Assembly: GCF_028802875.1 (NCBI RefSeq)
Contig: NZ_JARAMP010000004.1
Span: forward strand, 167,287 to 231,286
DNA: 64,000 bases
DNA from: Seohaeicola sp024304985
GTDB taxonomy: Bacteria; Pseudomonadota; Alphaproteobacteria; Rhodobacterales; Rhodobacteraceae
Reading direction: 5' to 3'
Positions 18,253 through 27,001 of this stretch are shown piece after piece (the stretch's first letter is position 1; every line of letters begins with the position of its first letter). The notes under the pieces were generated by a model that worked only from the letters and a program-made list of their open reading frames with translations, was not told the DNA's origin and ran no database searches. Made by a program: the position numbers and the translations under genes.

Positions 18253-18629
18253 TCCACCACTGCAATCGCTGTGAACCCGGCCGCGCGCAGGGCAGACATC
18301 ACCGTCACCATGCGCTGCAAGGCGGCCCCATCCCGCGCCCGCAGAACGACCATGTCCGTGCGGCTCTCTGTCAGGCCGTCCAGCGCGGCAATCACCATCT
18401 CAAGACTTTGCTCCTTGCCATTCAGCCTTTGTCCTTCGGGCAGCACGTCGATCAGACGGGGGGGGCCGGAATATGTGTCCCCAGACCCACCAAGGCTGAG
18501 CGGCACCAGCGCGTCAGACCCGAACCGCGAAGCCAGCATGAAGAACACCAATAAAAGGAACACTACGTCGATCATCGGCGTCAGGCTGGGCTTCCGCCGC
18601 GAACGCGGGCTGTCGATGATGAACATCAT
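18249..18629 (-). CDS. exbD: ExbD/TolR-family proton channel subunit (first copy)
   Basis: A 126-residue protein starting at the ATG at 18629, which overlaps the exbB stop as ATGA. An upstream in-frame start inside exbB is less likely. It has an N-terminal cytoplasmic arginine-rich stretch, then SLTPMIDVVFLLLVFFMLAS with the conserved membrane aspartate, and a periplasmic domain. It is expected to form the proton channel with ExbB that energises TonB. Confidence 0.87.
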   Translation of the reverse strand: MMFIIDSPRSRRKPSLTPMIDVVFLLLVFFMLASRFGSDALVPLSLGGSGDTYSGPPRLIDVLPEGQRLNGKEQSLEMVIAALDGLTESRTDMVVLRARDGAALQRMVTVMSALRAAGFTAIAVVD

Positions 18630-19267
18630 GCCCCCCCTCCAGCCGGATCGCGGGTAAAGATCTGCGTCACCGCATCCTCCAGATCGGCCTGCACACCGTC
18701 CGTCAGGCTTTCGATCCACACCAGCGCCACACCAGCCGGGATCGCAACCGCCATCCCTGCCGCCGTTGTCAGCAGCGCCTCCCAGATTCCGCCAGCGAGG
18801 ATCGTCGGATCTGCCTGAGCGCCCGTGCTCTGCAAGGCCTGAAAGGCTGTGATCATGCCCAGCACGGTTCCCAGCAGCCCCAGAAGCGGCGCAATGGTCG
18901 AGATCAGCTCCAGCGCCCGCAAACCGCTGCGCGCCGCGTTCAACTCCCGCCGTGCCACGCGCAAGACCTCATCCCGTGCAGCGTCACGCGTCAGGGACGG
19001 ATCCCGCAGCGCCGCCATCGCCTGCGCTACGACACGGGACCTTATGCCGCGCGGTGCGACCAGCATGGCCTGCGCGTCACCGGCCTGCCCCGCGACCCAC
19101 AGAGCAACGGCCCGCTCGGCCTGTATCCGTCGCCAAAGTCCCGACAGGCTCAACCGCCACAGCTTCCACAGGATCAGCGCAAGGGTCAGCACGGAAAGCC
19201 CGGCGATGATCCACATGACCACGCCGCCGCGCCCGATCATTCCAGTCAGAAGGGCCAGATCGTTCAT
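18626..19267 (-). CDS. exbB: ExbB/TolQ/MotA-family proton channel protein
   Basis: A 213-residue inner-membrane protein with three hydrophobic segments: near residues 13-33, and a C-terminal pair within STIAPLLGLLGTVLGMITAF and LLTTAAGMAVAIPAGVALVW. The LGLLGTVLGMI and TTAAGMAVAIPA motifs are diagnostic of the MotA/TolQ/ExbB family. It overlaps the preceding BtuF-like gene and the following exbD by 4 nt each, which argues for translation as one unit and against a Tol-Pal role. Confidence 0.9.
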   Translation of the reverse strand: MNDLALLTGMIGRGGVVMWIIAGLSVLTLALILWKLWRLSLSGLWRRIQAERAVALWVAGQAGDAQAMLVAPRGIRSRVVAQAMAALRDPSLTRDAARDEVLRVARRELNAARSGLRALELISTIAPLLGLLGTVLGMITAFQALQSTGAQADPTILAGGIWEALLTTAAGMAVAIPAGVALVWIESLTDGVQADLEDAVTQIFTRDPAGGGA

Positions 19268-20082
19268 CCCGCTCTCCTCTTCACATCAGAGATGATCGCG
19301 CAGATCGCATCCAGTCCATCGCCCAAAGCCGCCGGACCGGGCTGCAGAATGAGTGGCGACTTGATTTCGTAGATATGCCTGTTGCGCACCGCGGGAATGT
19401 CGTCCCATCCCGGCCGCGCCGCAATCTTTTCCGCGCGCAACTTCTTGCCACACCACGATCCGATAATGATGTCGGGGGCCGCGGCGATCACCTGTTCCGA
19501 TGACACGATCCTGTCCTTCGCAGACGGTTCATGGCTCAACGTCTCGAACACATCCACACCGCCGGCCACCGCGATCAGTTCCGAGGCCCAGCGGATGCCC
19601 GAAATCATCGGCTCGTCCCATTCTTCGAAATAGATACGTGGACGTATGGTTGGGGCATGACTCCGCAAGGCACCAATCCGCGACGCATGCAGGCTGATCA
19701 AAGCTTCGGCTGTTTCAGAGGCGCCCGTCAGCGCGCCAAGGGTGCGGATCATGGACAGGATGCCCGAGACATCGCGCTGATTGAAAGCATGCACGGCGAC
19801 ACCTGCCCGGATCAACTGCGCCACGATATCAGCCTGCAGGTCCGAAAAGGTCAGCACCAGATCGGGTTCCAGCGCAAGGATCTTGGGAATATCCGCCGAT
19901 GTGAAAGCTCCAACCCGTGGCTTCTCACGCCGCACCTGGGGCGGGCGGATCGCGTAGCCCGTCACCCCAACGATGCGATGCTGTTGCCCCAGAAGATAAA
20001 GCGTCTCGACTGTCTCTTCTGTCAGGCAAACGATCCGCTGAGGGGTCAGGTCCGGGATGATCTGCAAATCAGCCAAAGTCAT
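19264..20082 (-). CDS. BtuF-like cobalamin-binding protein without signal peptide
   Basis: A 272-residue protein of the periplasmic-binding fold used for B12 and siderophores (RIVCLTEETVETLYLLGQ, VGVTGYAIRPPQ, ALEPDLVLTFSDLQ, GSWCGKKLRAEKI). The ATG at 20082 follows GGAGG at good spacing, and the protein then begins MTLADLQIIPDLTPQRIVC with no signal peptide. The longer frame to 20193 also gives none. It is distinct from the exported btuF of the same operon. It may act in the cytosol as a corrinoid carrier for CbiZ or as a sensor; this is inference. It overlaps the 3' end of cbiZ by 14 nt. Confidence 0.8.
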   Translation of the reverse strand: MTLADLQIIPDLTPQRIVCLTEETVETLYLLGQQHRIVGVTGYAIRPPQVRREKPRVGAFTSADIPKILALEPDLVLTFSDLQADIVAQLIRAGVAVHAFNQRDVSGILSMIRTLGALTGASETAEALISLHASRIGALRSHAPTIRPRIYFEEWDEPMISGIRWASELIAVAGGVDVFETLSHEPSAKDRIVSSEQVIAAAPDIIIGSWCGKKLRAEKIAARPGWDDIPAVRNRHIYEIKSPLILQPGPAALGDGLDAICAIISDVKRRAG

Positions 20083-20740
20083 AGGGTTTTCCTCCAGTCT
20101 CGAGGATCCACTGATCCGCGCCTTGCCGGACAGCGGCATAGACGGCGGCGGCCACCGCCTTGCCCTGCGCGGTGTGCAAGCCGCAAAAGGCATCAGTCCC
20201 GTCCAGCGCGGCCACGGTGTTGCAATCCGTTCCGGTTCCCGTGGCTGGCCCCGCTTTCGCCATGGCGCCGGATTCCAGTATGGCTGCCGTGCGCGCAGCG
20301 CTGGCGATGCTTTGGGCTTCGATCAAGCCGATATCACTCAGACCATATTCCAAAATCACCGCGATATTTATAGTGCCCCAATTTTTATGCTTGATCGGGT
20401 TCTGTCCGTCATGTGGCCCCGCGCGTTCGGCGTTTGACAGACCAACTGTCGCCACGGCCTGCGCCTGCACCCCATCCACCTCTGCCTGCGCCACCGTGAA
20501 GGTCGCGATCTTGCGTGATGTCAGCATGACCACCGCCTGCTCCATGCCGCGATCACGACACTCTTCTCCAAGCCATGCGAAAACGTCGAAATCTTCGCGC
20601 AGATCAGCATTCCGCACCTCGCGCCACAGGATGTGTCGCGCCGTGACGATCCCGCCGCGATGCGGCGCCCAACTGATCACGCGCATCTCGCGACCCAGAT
20701 CCAGCGTCAGCCAGGGATGATCAAGAACAGGACGGATCAT
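20069..20740 (-). CDS. cbiZ: adenosylcobinamide amidohydrolase
   Basis: A 223-residue CbiZ-family protein. The family segment HKNWGTINIAVILEYGLSD, the metal-site-like run GTGTDCNTVAAL and AVVMLTSRKIATFTVAQ are visible. CbiZ cleaves the aminopropanol side chain from adenosylcobinamide or pseudocobalamin to give adenosylcobyric acid, letting cells rebuild scavenged corrinoids into their own B12 form. It overlaps btuD by 4 nt, so import and remodelling are coupled. Confidence 0.9.
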   Translation of the reverse strand: MIRPVLDHPWLTLDLGREMRVISWAPHRGGIVTARHILWREVRNADLREDFDVFAWLGEECRDRGMEQAVVMLTSRKIATFTVAQAEVDGVQAQAVATVGLSNAERAGPHDGQNPIKHKNWGTINIAVILEYGLSDIGLIEAQSIASAARTAAILESGAMAKAGPATGTGTDCNTVAALDGTDAFCGLHTAQGKAVAAAVYAAVRQGADQWILETGGKPYDFG

Positions 20741-21492
20741 AACACCCCCATCGGCTGCAGCACCGGTCCAAGTGGGCTGTCCTGCCGCCAGATCGAAATC
20801 CCGAAAACCTGCGCCATCAGGTCTGCTGTCAGCACGTCATCCGGTGCTCCATCTGCCACCAGCCGCCCCTGATGCATCAGGATCAGCCGGGTGCAATGCC
20901 GCGCCGCCAGACCCAGATCATGCAAGGACACCACCACCGCCCGTCCCTCCTGCGCGAGGCCCGAGAAGACCTGCATCGTCGCAATCTGTTGCGCCGGATC
21001 AAGCCCTGCGATTGGCTCGTCCGCCAGCAGAAGCGGAGTCTGTTGCGCCAAGGCACGCGCGATCAGAACGCGACCCTGCTCGCCGCCCGACAGTTGCGTG
21101 GCGATCCGTTGGCGGAACCCATCCAGCCCCAGACGGTGCAAGGCGTCGTCAATCGCAGCACGGTCCACGGCCCCGGGCGTGCTGCCGCGCGGGAGATGCG
21201 GAACGCGGCCCAAGGCCACCAGCGTCTCGACGGCCATCGGCCAAGCGATCTGTCGGGCCTGGGGCAGAAACGCTGCGGCACGCGCCCGCTCTGCCGCGCT
21301 CAGACTTGCCAGGCTGGATGCGCCACTGAACGGCTCCAGTCCCAAGGCCGCGCGCAGCAAGGTGGTTTTTCCGGCCCCGTTCGGGCCGATCAGGCCGACG
21401 CATTCACCTGCGTGCACAGATAGGCTTACGTGATCCACAACCGGACACTCGCCACGGCGGACAGTCAGATTGTCCAAGGACAGCAGGGTCAT
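20737..21492 (-). CDS. btuD: B12 ABC transporter ATPase
   Basis: A 251-residue ABC ATPase. It shows Walker A (GPNGAGKTT, about residues 36-44), the signature LSGGEQGRVLIARAL, Walker B (PLLLADEPIAGLDP) and the H-loop (VVVSLHDLGLAARHC). The motifs match the BtuD/FhuC/FecE group. It starts inside the end of btuC (4-nt overlap) and pairs with that permease to drive B12 across the inner membrane. Confidence 0.93.
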   Translation of the reverse strand: MTLLSLDNLTVRRGECPVVDHVSLSVHAGECVGLIGPNGAGKTTLLRAALGLEPFSGASSLASLSAAERARAAAFLPQARQIAWPMAVETLVALGRVPHLPRGSTPGAVDRAAIDDALHRLGLDGFRQRIATQLSGGEQGRVLIARALAQQTPLLLADEPIAGLDPAQQIATMQVFSGLAQEGRAVVVSLHDLGLAARHCTRLILMHQGRLVADGAPDDVLTADLMAQVFGISIWRQDSPLGPVLQPMGVL

Positions 21493-22469
21493 CGCAACTC
21501 TCCCCGTGTCTTGTAGATCAGGTGCAGAAAAAACGGCGCACCTATGATCGCCATCAGAACACCCAGCTTCAGGTCCCGATCCGGCAGGATCATCCGAACC
21601 GCCAGATCAGCCGCCAACACCATCGCCGCCCCTCCCAGGGCCGAGGCCCAGAGCAACGCGGACGGCCTCGCCCCGACGAATGGACGCAGGATATGCGGAA
21701 CCACAAGCCCCACAAATCCGATAGCCCCTGCCACAGCCGTCGCCGCCCCGACGCACGCAGCGACGCCAAGCACCAGAACCATACGGACGCGTCCTGTTGC
21801 GACACCCATTGTGGCAGCGGCATCCTCTCCCAGTGTCAGCACATCCAGGGGTCGACCCAGTGACAAGAGCAGGACCCAGCCAATGATCATGAAGGGCAGA
21901 GCGATCCAGACATGATCAAAGGATCTGTCGGACAGTGAACCCATCATCCAGAAAACCACCTCGCTTGCCGCAAAGGGATTGGGCGACAGGTTCAGCACCA
22001 GCGTGGTCATGGCACCGGCCAGCGCGGAAATGGCGATCCCCGCAAGGATCAGCGTCAGCGAAGACCCCCGTGGACCAGCCAACAGCAGGATCAGCATCAC
22101 GGCCGCCAAGGCCCCACCCAGCGCCGCCATGGGCAAAGCCAGCCACCAGGCCGCCGCCAGACCGGTCTGCAACACGATCACAGCACCCAGTGCCGCAGAA
22201 CCCGACACCCCGATCAAACCGGGTTCGGCCAATGGATTGCGCAGATACCCCTGCATCGCCGCACCGGACAAGCCCAGCGAGGCACCGACCATGACACCCA
22301 GAATGGCGCGCGGCAGACGGATCTCACGCATCACCAGTGTCGCCGCCTCGCCCTGTCCCAGAAACAAGGCTCTCACCGTGTCGACCAGCGTCAACCCAGC
22401 AGGCCCGGTCAGAACCGACAGGGCGAACAGGATAACCAAAGTGGTCAAGAGCCAGATGCGGAGCAGCAT
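21489..22469 (-). CDS. btuC: B12 ABC transporter permease
   Basis: A 326-residue FecCD/BtuC-type permease with about nine to ten hydrophobic segments. Family marks are the RLPRAILGVMVGASLGLSGAA region, RNPLAEPGLIGVSGSAALGAV and, late in the protein, GFVGLVVPHILRPFVG. The start is adjacent to the btuF stop, a translational-coupling arrangement. Confidence 0.93.
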   Translation of the reverse strand: MLLRIWLLTTLVILFALSVLTGPAGLTLVDTVRALFLGQGEAATLVMREIRLPRAILGVMVGASLGLSGAAMQGYLRNPLAEPGLIGVSGSAALGAVIVLQTGLAAAWWLALPMAALGGALAAVMLILLLAGPRGSSLTLILAGIAISALAGAMTTLVLNLSPNPFAASEVVFWMMGSLSDRSFDHVWIALPFMIIGWVLLLSLGRPLDVLTLGEDAAATMGVATGRVRMVLVLGVAACVGAATAVAGAIGFVGLVVPHILRPFVGARPSALLWASALGGAAMVLAADLAVRMILPDRDLKLGVLMAIIGAPFFLHLIYKTRGELR

Positions 22470-23326
22470 TACATACGCTCCCGTATGTCAACGAGTCGCG
22501 CTACAGCCCGCAGCACGAATGGCGTGCCACAAACCCATTCCGCATCGGTCAACGTCGCACCGGATTGTTTCTGCTGCAACACACGCAGGGCAGGATGATC
22601 CAAGACTTCTTCGGCCCGCGACGCACCGGGATACGGCTGCCCAGAAATCACCAGGTCGGGCATCAGCAGCACCAACCGCTCCAGCGGGACAGACCCCGCA
22701 ACCGTGATCCCGGCCTCGGTCGTCGCATTGGCGAAGCCCGCCGCAAGCAAAATCTGATGCGCCAGTGACTTGTCACCCGATGTGTAGTTGTTCGCATAAT
22801 GCAGCAAGGCCGAAGGGCGTTCCTCGCCGTTTGGTCCCAGCGCCGCAAGATCAGCGTCGAACTGCGCAACGAGGCGCTGCGCGGCATCGACTTGCCCCAA
22901 AACTTCGCCCATCTTCAGCATATTGGCGCGAATTCCGTCAAAGTCGGTCTCAAGCGGAAATTGCACCACGTCGACCCCCAACCGCCGCAGCAATCCGACC
23001 GTGTAGGGATCACTGTAAACCCCTGCCAGAACCAGATCCGGCCGCATCGCAAAGATCTCTTCCGCCTGCCCGTGGTTCTTTTCATAGCCCGCGGCCTCCT
23101 CGACCATCGGCGAGGCCAGCGGGTCAAAGGCGATATGCGACACCGAGAGAAGTTGCCCCTCGTCAGCCAGCAACATCGCCAGTTGATCGGTGCACAGGTT
23201 CATCGACACGACACGGGTCGGCGCTTCGGCATCTGCCGAACCAGCAACAAGCAGCGCCGCAGCAGAGGCGAGCGCCGCCATCAGATGGCGGCGCAAATTG
23301 CGTGAAAGGTTACCCCGGACTACCAC
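22469..23326 (-). CDS. btuF: periplasmic B12-binding protein
   Basis: About 285 residues from a GTG at 23326 that overlaps the btuB stop; an ATG at 23281 is an alternative. A Sec signal (HLMAALASAAALLVAGSADA) is followed by the binding fold: RVVSMNLCTDQLAMLLADE, AMRPDLVLAGVYSDP and GVDVVQFPLETDF. It would deliver B12 that entered through BtuB to BtuCD. Confidence 0.9.
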   Translation of the reverse strand: MVVRGNLSRNLRRHLMAALASAAALLVAGSADAEAPTRVVSMNLCTDQLAMLLADEGQLLSVSHIAFDPLASPMVEEAAGYEKNHGQAEEIFAMRPDLVLAGVYSDPYTVGLLRRLGVDVVQFPLETDFDGIRANMLKMGEVLGQVDAAQRLVAQFDADLAALGPNGEERPSALLHYANNYTSGDKSLAHQILLAAGFANATTEAGITVAGSVPLERLVLLMPDLVISGQPYPGASRAEEVLDHPALRVLQQKQSGATLTDAEWVCGTPFVLRAVARLVDIRERM

Positions 23327-25239
23327 TGGCCCTGAATGCCGACATAGAGCGTGCGGCCCTGCGAGGCATAGCCCCAGCTTTCGGAATACTCCTCGTCGAA
23401 CAGGTTCACGACACGCCCTGTCAAAGCCAGATTGTCGGTCAGATCATAAGTGGCAGACAGGTTGACCGTCGTGAAATCGGGAAGCTTCTCGTTCGAAAAC
23501 GAACCGAAAAATTGCGTATCAAAGCTCCCTGCCACATGACGCAGATCCGCTGTGATGCTGCCTTTACCGCCAAATGTCCGCAACGTGGCACCCAAGCCCA
23601 GTTCGTGTTCAGGGCGGCGGGTGGCGGGTGTTCCCGTCGGAGTTTTTGCATCCAGATAGGTATAGGCAAGACGAAGGCTCAGGTCCTCGGTTGCTTGCAG
23701 CACGCCACTGACCTCGACACCTTCACGCGGGCTTTTGCCGGAAAGGTTCACATAGCAGGAGCTCGCGCCGCTCGCGGACGGGATGCAACTTCCATTCGCA
23801 CCGGCATCGCCCGAAACAACCGTGATCGCGTTTGTCAGTTCCTCGTTGAAATAGGACACGTCGATGATGCCGCGTCCGCCCAGAACCTCGGCTTCAATGC
23901 CGATATCATAGCCACGGTTTTCTTCCGGTGTCAGGGTCGTGTTACTGATATAGCCGAAAGATCCGCCAAAATTCTCGAAGAAGTTCGGGTTGACGACACC
24001 GGTCCCAGCCGACGCATGAAGCCGCAGGCCCGTGTCAGGAATACGCCACGACAGTCCAAGGTTCCACGTCGTGAAATCATCGAAAGTGTCGTTCATATCG
24101 TGGCGCATGCCGGCCTGAATATCGATGCCGCCCTCGAAAAATCCACGATATTCCAAGGCAACGGACTGGCTGCCCCGGTCGAATTCCGGAACAAATGTCG
24201 TCGAAGTCTTTTCTTGAACATCTTCCAGCAGGACACTCAGCAATTGACGTGCGTCTGCGACGGTACCGCCATCAAGCGCGAAGCTGCCCCGATACTTCAG
24301 GCTGCGCGTTTCACCGTCCAGCGCATAGGCTCCCTGGATCGGGTCCTCGCTGAACTGATCGAAACGGCTGAGACTGTAGGATAAACGGTGCGTCAGACGA
24401 CCATCCAGCATCTGGTAGTCAGCATAGACCTGCGCCGTAGTCTCTTCGCGCTCACTCAGCGCATTTCGCTCATCCACCACATATTCATCGGGGGTCGAGG
24501 CGCTGAAACTATTGACGTCATAGTCGTAATCTTCATCAGAGCGACGGATCGTGAAACCCAGTGTCAGATCATCCGTTGCCTTCCAATAAGCGGACAGCCC
24601 CAAAGTCCTGCGACGGGTGCCGTCCTTTTCGCCACCGTCACCTGATGCGTCAAAACCTGCGTCGTCGCGATCACTGAAAGAGAATGCAAGCCCGCCACGA
24701 TCGGTCCGTGTCGAGACATTGCCCGACAGCGCGTATCCGTTGCCGACTTCGACCGAGCCGCCGTACTGCGTTCCAACAGAGCCGGTTCGCGTAATGATAT
24801 TGATCACGCCGCTTGAGGCGTTTGACCCATAGAACACCGACTGCGGACCTCGGAGCACCTCAATCCGTTCAACATTCGCCGTCTCGAGACCGGAAATGAT
24901 GTATTCTTCGCCGCCGCCGCCAAGTTCGACTCCATCCAGCAGGATCAGAACGTTGTTGCTTTCACTGCCGCGAAGGCGGACCTGCGTGTAATTCGCACCG
25001 ACACTGGCGACCGAGACGCCGGGCAGCGCGCGAAGTGCATCCTGAATGGTCCGCAGGCCACGATCTTCGATATCATCCGACGTCAGCACGCTGACCGACC
25101 GGCCATAGGCATTGCTGGCAAAAGGCGTCAGGCCACCTGAAACGACGATCTCATCCAGATCGAAAACGCCGCTCTCTTGCGCGTGGACGGGGGCGGTGCC
25201 TGCCAGCAGGATTGCCATCAGGGAAAGGGGGTATCTCAT
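23320..25239 (-). CDS. btuB: TonB-dependent outer-membrane B12 receptor
   Basis: About 639 residues from the ATG at 25239, preceded by TTGGAG seven bases upstream; a TTG at 25251 is in frame but lies in that site. Signal peptide MRYPLSLMAILLAGTAPVHA, a TonB-box-like DEIVVSGG, plug domain (GLRTIQDALRALPGVSVASV, VLRGPQSVFYGSNASSGVIN) and a beta-barrel ending in the aromatic residue W (YVGIQGQW). It heads the operon behind a cobalamin riboswitch, which supports B12 as the ligand. Confidence 0.92.
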   Translation of the reverse strand: MRYPLSLMAILLAGTAPVHAQESGVFDLDEIVVSGGLTPFASNAYGRSVSVLTSDDIEDRGLRTIQDALRALPGVSVASVGANYTQVRLRGSESNNVLILLDGVELGGGGEEYIISGLETANVERIEVLRGPQSVFYGSNASSGVINIITRTGSVGTQYGGSVEVGNGYALSGNVSTRTDRGGLAFSFSDRDDAGFDASGDGGEKDGTRRRTLGLSAYWKATDDLTLGFTIRRSDEDYDYDVNSFSASTPDEYVVDERNALSEREETTAQVYADYQMLDGRLTHRLSYSLSRFDQFSEDPIQGAYALDGETRSLKYRGSFALDGGTVADARQLLSVLLEDVQEKTSTTFVPEFDRGSQSVALEYRGFFEGGIDIQAGMRHDMNDTFDDFTTWNLGLSWRIPDTGLRLHASAGTGVVNPNFFENFGGSFGYISNTTLTPEENRGYDIGIEAEVLGGRGIIDVSYFNEELTNAITVVSGDAGANGSCIPSASGASSCYVNLSGKSPREGVEVSGVLQATEDLSLRLAYTYLDAKTPTGTPATRRPEHELGLGATLRTFGGKGSITADLRHVAGSFDTQFFGSFSNEKLPDFTTVNLSATYDLTDNLALTGRVVNLFDEEYSESWGYASQGRTLYVGIQGQW

Positions 25240-25339
25240 TTTTGTCTCCAAGAACGCCCGGGTCGGGCGTGTCCAAGTCCAGAATGTGTCGTTGGAAGGA
25301 GAGACTCCTCCGCAGACGGTGCGAATGCCACCACTACGG

Positions 25340-25376
25340 AAAAACCGTTATCCACGACGCGCCCCGCGTCCGGATA
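25340..25376 (-). terminator. terminator-like hairpin between the cobalamin riboswitch and btuB
   Basis: On the minus strand a hairpin (TATCC and GACGCG arms pairing with CGCGTC and GGATA, 25349-25376) is followed four bases later by five T residues (25340-25344). It lies directly after the riboswitch B12 box and about 100 nt before btuB. It is a candidate expression platform ending transcription when B12 is bound. A second 7-bp hairpin (ACGCCCG/CGGGCGT, 25254-25270) lies just before the btuB ribosome binding site and could act at translation instead. Confidence 0.5.
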
Positions 25377-25382
25377 GGGTGA

Positions 25383-25558
25383 TCACTCTGGCAGGTCTCC
25401 TGACTTGCGGGTCACAGCTTGGCTGAGTCTTCCCAGGGTTATCTTCCCCAGTGACATGGTTCAGCTTCGCTCGCCGCTCACAGTTGCGGGGGCAGTCCCG
25501 GATTTGCGGCCTTGCGGTCGCGCACCGGATTCCCATTTTAACCGAACGGTTACCCGCC
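25383..25558 (-). promoter_or_regulatory. cobalamin riboswitch (leader of btuB operon)
   Basis: Reading the minus strand from about 25558, conserved blocks appear in the right order: GGGAATCCGGTG near 25534-25523, AATCCGGGACTGCCCCCGCA, CAACTGTGAGCGG, a CACTGGGGAAG-like stretch, and the B12 box AGTCAGGAGACCTGCC at 25405-25390. These are the hallmarks of the adenosylcobalamin-binding RNA. It sits upstream of btuB, so B12 should repress the whole uptake operon. The outer boundaries are estimates. Confidence 0.93.
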
Positions 25559-25674
25559 CGGACCAGAACAAGGATTTGGGTAAACAGAAAAGCCGGGAGT
25601 CGCAACAGAATTCTCTGCCGAAAAAAGCCCCTTCAATTAGAGCGTCTCAATCGGCTTTCAAGGGCAGCACGCCA

Positions 25675-26868
25675 TCAAGACCGGCGTGACTGACGCAGGA
25701 CCTTGCCAAGAGCGGCGATCCCCTCGCGGATGCGATCTTCCGATTGGGCGGAGTAGTTGATCCGCGCATGATTGGCCTGTTCCGTCACAGGAAAGAAGGT
25801 CGCCCCCGGCACATAGGCGACCCGCGCCTGCGGCAGTGCCACGTCTTTCATGAAGGCTGTCGCGTCGAAACCATCGGGAAATGTCGCCCAGGTAAACAGA
25901 CCGCCCTCAGGATCTGTCATGGTCACATCCTGCGGGAAGTGCTGGCGGATGGCGTCCAGCATCACCTCTTTTTTGTGGCGATATGCCTTTTGCAACATCG
26001 CGATATGGGCCGTCAGATCGAAGCGATCGAGGAAGAGGCTGGCGGCGGCCATATTCAGCGTCGACGTCTGTGTATCCGCAGCGACCTTCAGCAGGGCCAT
26101 CTTCTCAAGCAAGAGGGGTGACGCAACTGCCCAGCCGATCCTCAGACCCGGCACCAGGACCTTTGAAAAGCTGCCCAGATGGATCACACGACCCTGCGTA
26201 TCCAGCGATTTGAGCGTGGGTAGGGTTTCGCCCGCGAAACGTATGTGGCGATAGGGCGTGTCTTCCAGAACGATCACATCATGCGCGTTGGCCAGTTCAA
26301 CCAGACGGTGGCGGCGGTCCAGTGATAGCGTAACACCGGTGGGGTTCTGAAAGTCCGGCACCGTATAGATCATGCGCGCGCGGGAATTGCTGCGCAGCGC
26401 CTCCTCCAGCGCGTCCATCCGCATCCCGTCGCTATCCATCGGCACGGCCGCATACCGGGGCTGGCTGGGGTTGAAGGCGATCAACGCTCCCAGAAAAGTG
26501 GGATCCTCGGTGATGATGACATCGTCCGGATCGACCAGCATCTTTGCTGCAAAATCAAGACCTTGCTGGGACCCTTGCAGGATCAGCACATCCTCGGGAC
26601 GGCAGGCGGTGCCATCGGCCACCATCAACTGCGCGATCTGCTCACGCAGGCGCGGCAGCCCGTCCGAGGGGGCGTATTGCATCGCCGCGCCACCCGGCGC
26701 GCGGATCACATCGCGGAACACCTGTTCAAGCTGCGCCGCGGGAAACAGGCTGGCATCGGGATAGCCGCCGCCGAATGAAATGATCGAGGGATCCGCCCCC
26801 AGCGCCAGAAGTTCCTTGATGGCGGAAGGTTCGACCTTCTCCATCCGTTGCGCAAAATGGGGTGACAT
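25675..26868 (-). CDS. PLP-dependent aminotransferase, class I/II (2-aminoadipate/MocR-domain type)
   Basis: About 397 residues from the ATG at 26868, preceded by GGCGGAGAAACAG; a GTG at 26904 also lies in frame. The fold type I aminotransferase marks are MQYAPSDGLPRLREQI, ITEDPTFLGALIAFNPS, YTVPDFQNPTGVTLS, and the PLP lysine in LGSFSKVLVPGLRIGW. It resembles LysN/2-aminoadipate-type and aromatic aminotransferases; the substrate cannot be set. It lies beyond the riboswitch, reading toward it. Confidence 0.88.
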   Translation of the reverse strand: MSPHFAQRMEKVEPSAIKELLALGADPSIISFGGGYPDASLFPAAQLEQVFRDVIRAPGGAAMQYAPSDGLPRLREQIAQLMVADGTACRPEDVLILQGSQQGLDFAAKMLVDPDDVIITEDPTFLGALIAFNPSQPRYAAVPMDSDGMRMDALEEALRSNSRARMIYTVPDFQNPTGVTLSLDRRHRLVELANAHDVIVLEDTPYRHIRFAGETLPTLKSLDTQGRVIHLGSFSKVLVPGLRIGWAVASPLLLEKMALLKVAADTQTSTLNMAAASLFLDRFDLTAHIAMLQKAYRHKKEVMLDAIRQHFPQDVTMTDPEGGLFTWATFPDGFDATAFMKDVALPQARVAYVPGATFFPVTEQANHARINYSAQSEDRIREGIAALGKVLRQSRRS

Positions 26869-27001
26869 CTGTTTCTCCGCCGCACCTGAGGTCTCAGGGG
26901 ACACCTAAACGGCCGGGGATGCAAGCCGACACGGCTCACGCTTTTCTGAATGGCAACTGTTCTGAATGGCAACTGTCGTTCAATGCACTAGATTTGAGAC
27001 C

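Noticed and set aside
22765..24384. 539-codon open frame on the plus strand
   Set aside because: Antisense to btuF and btuB. No recognisable motif.
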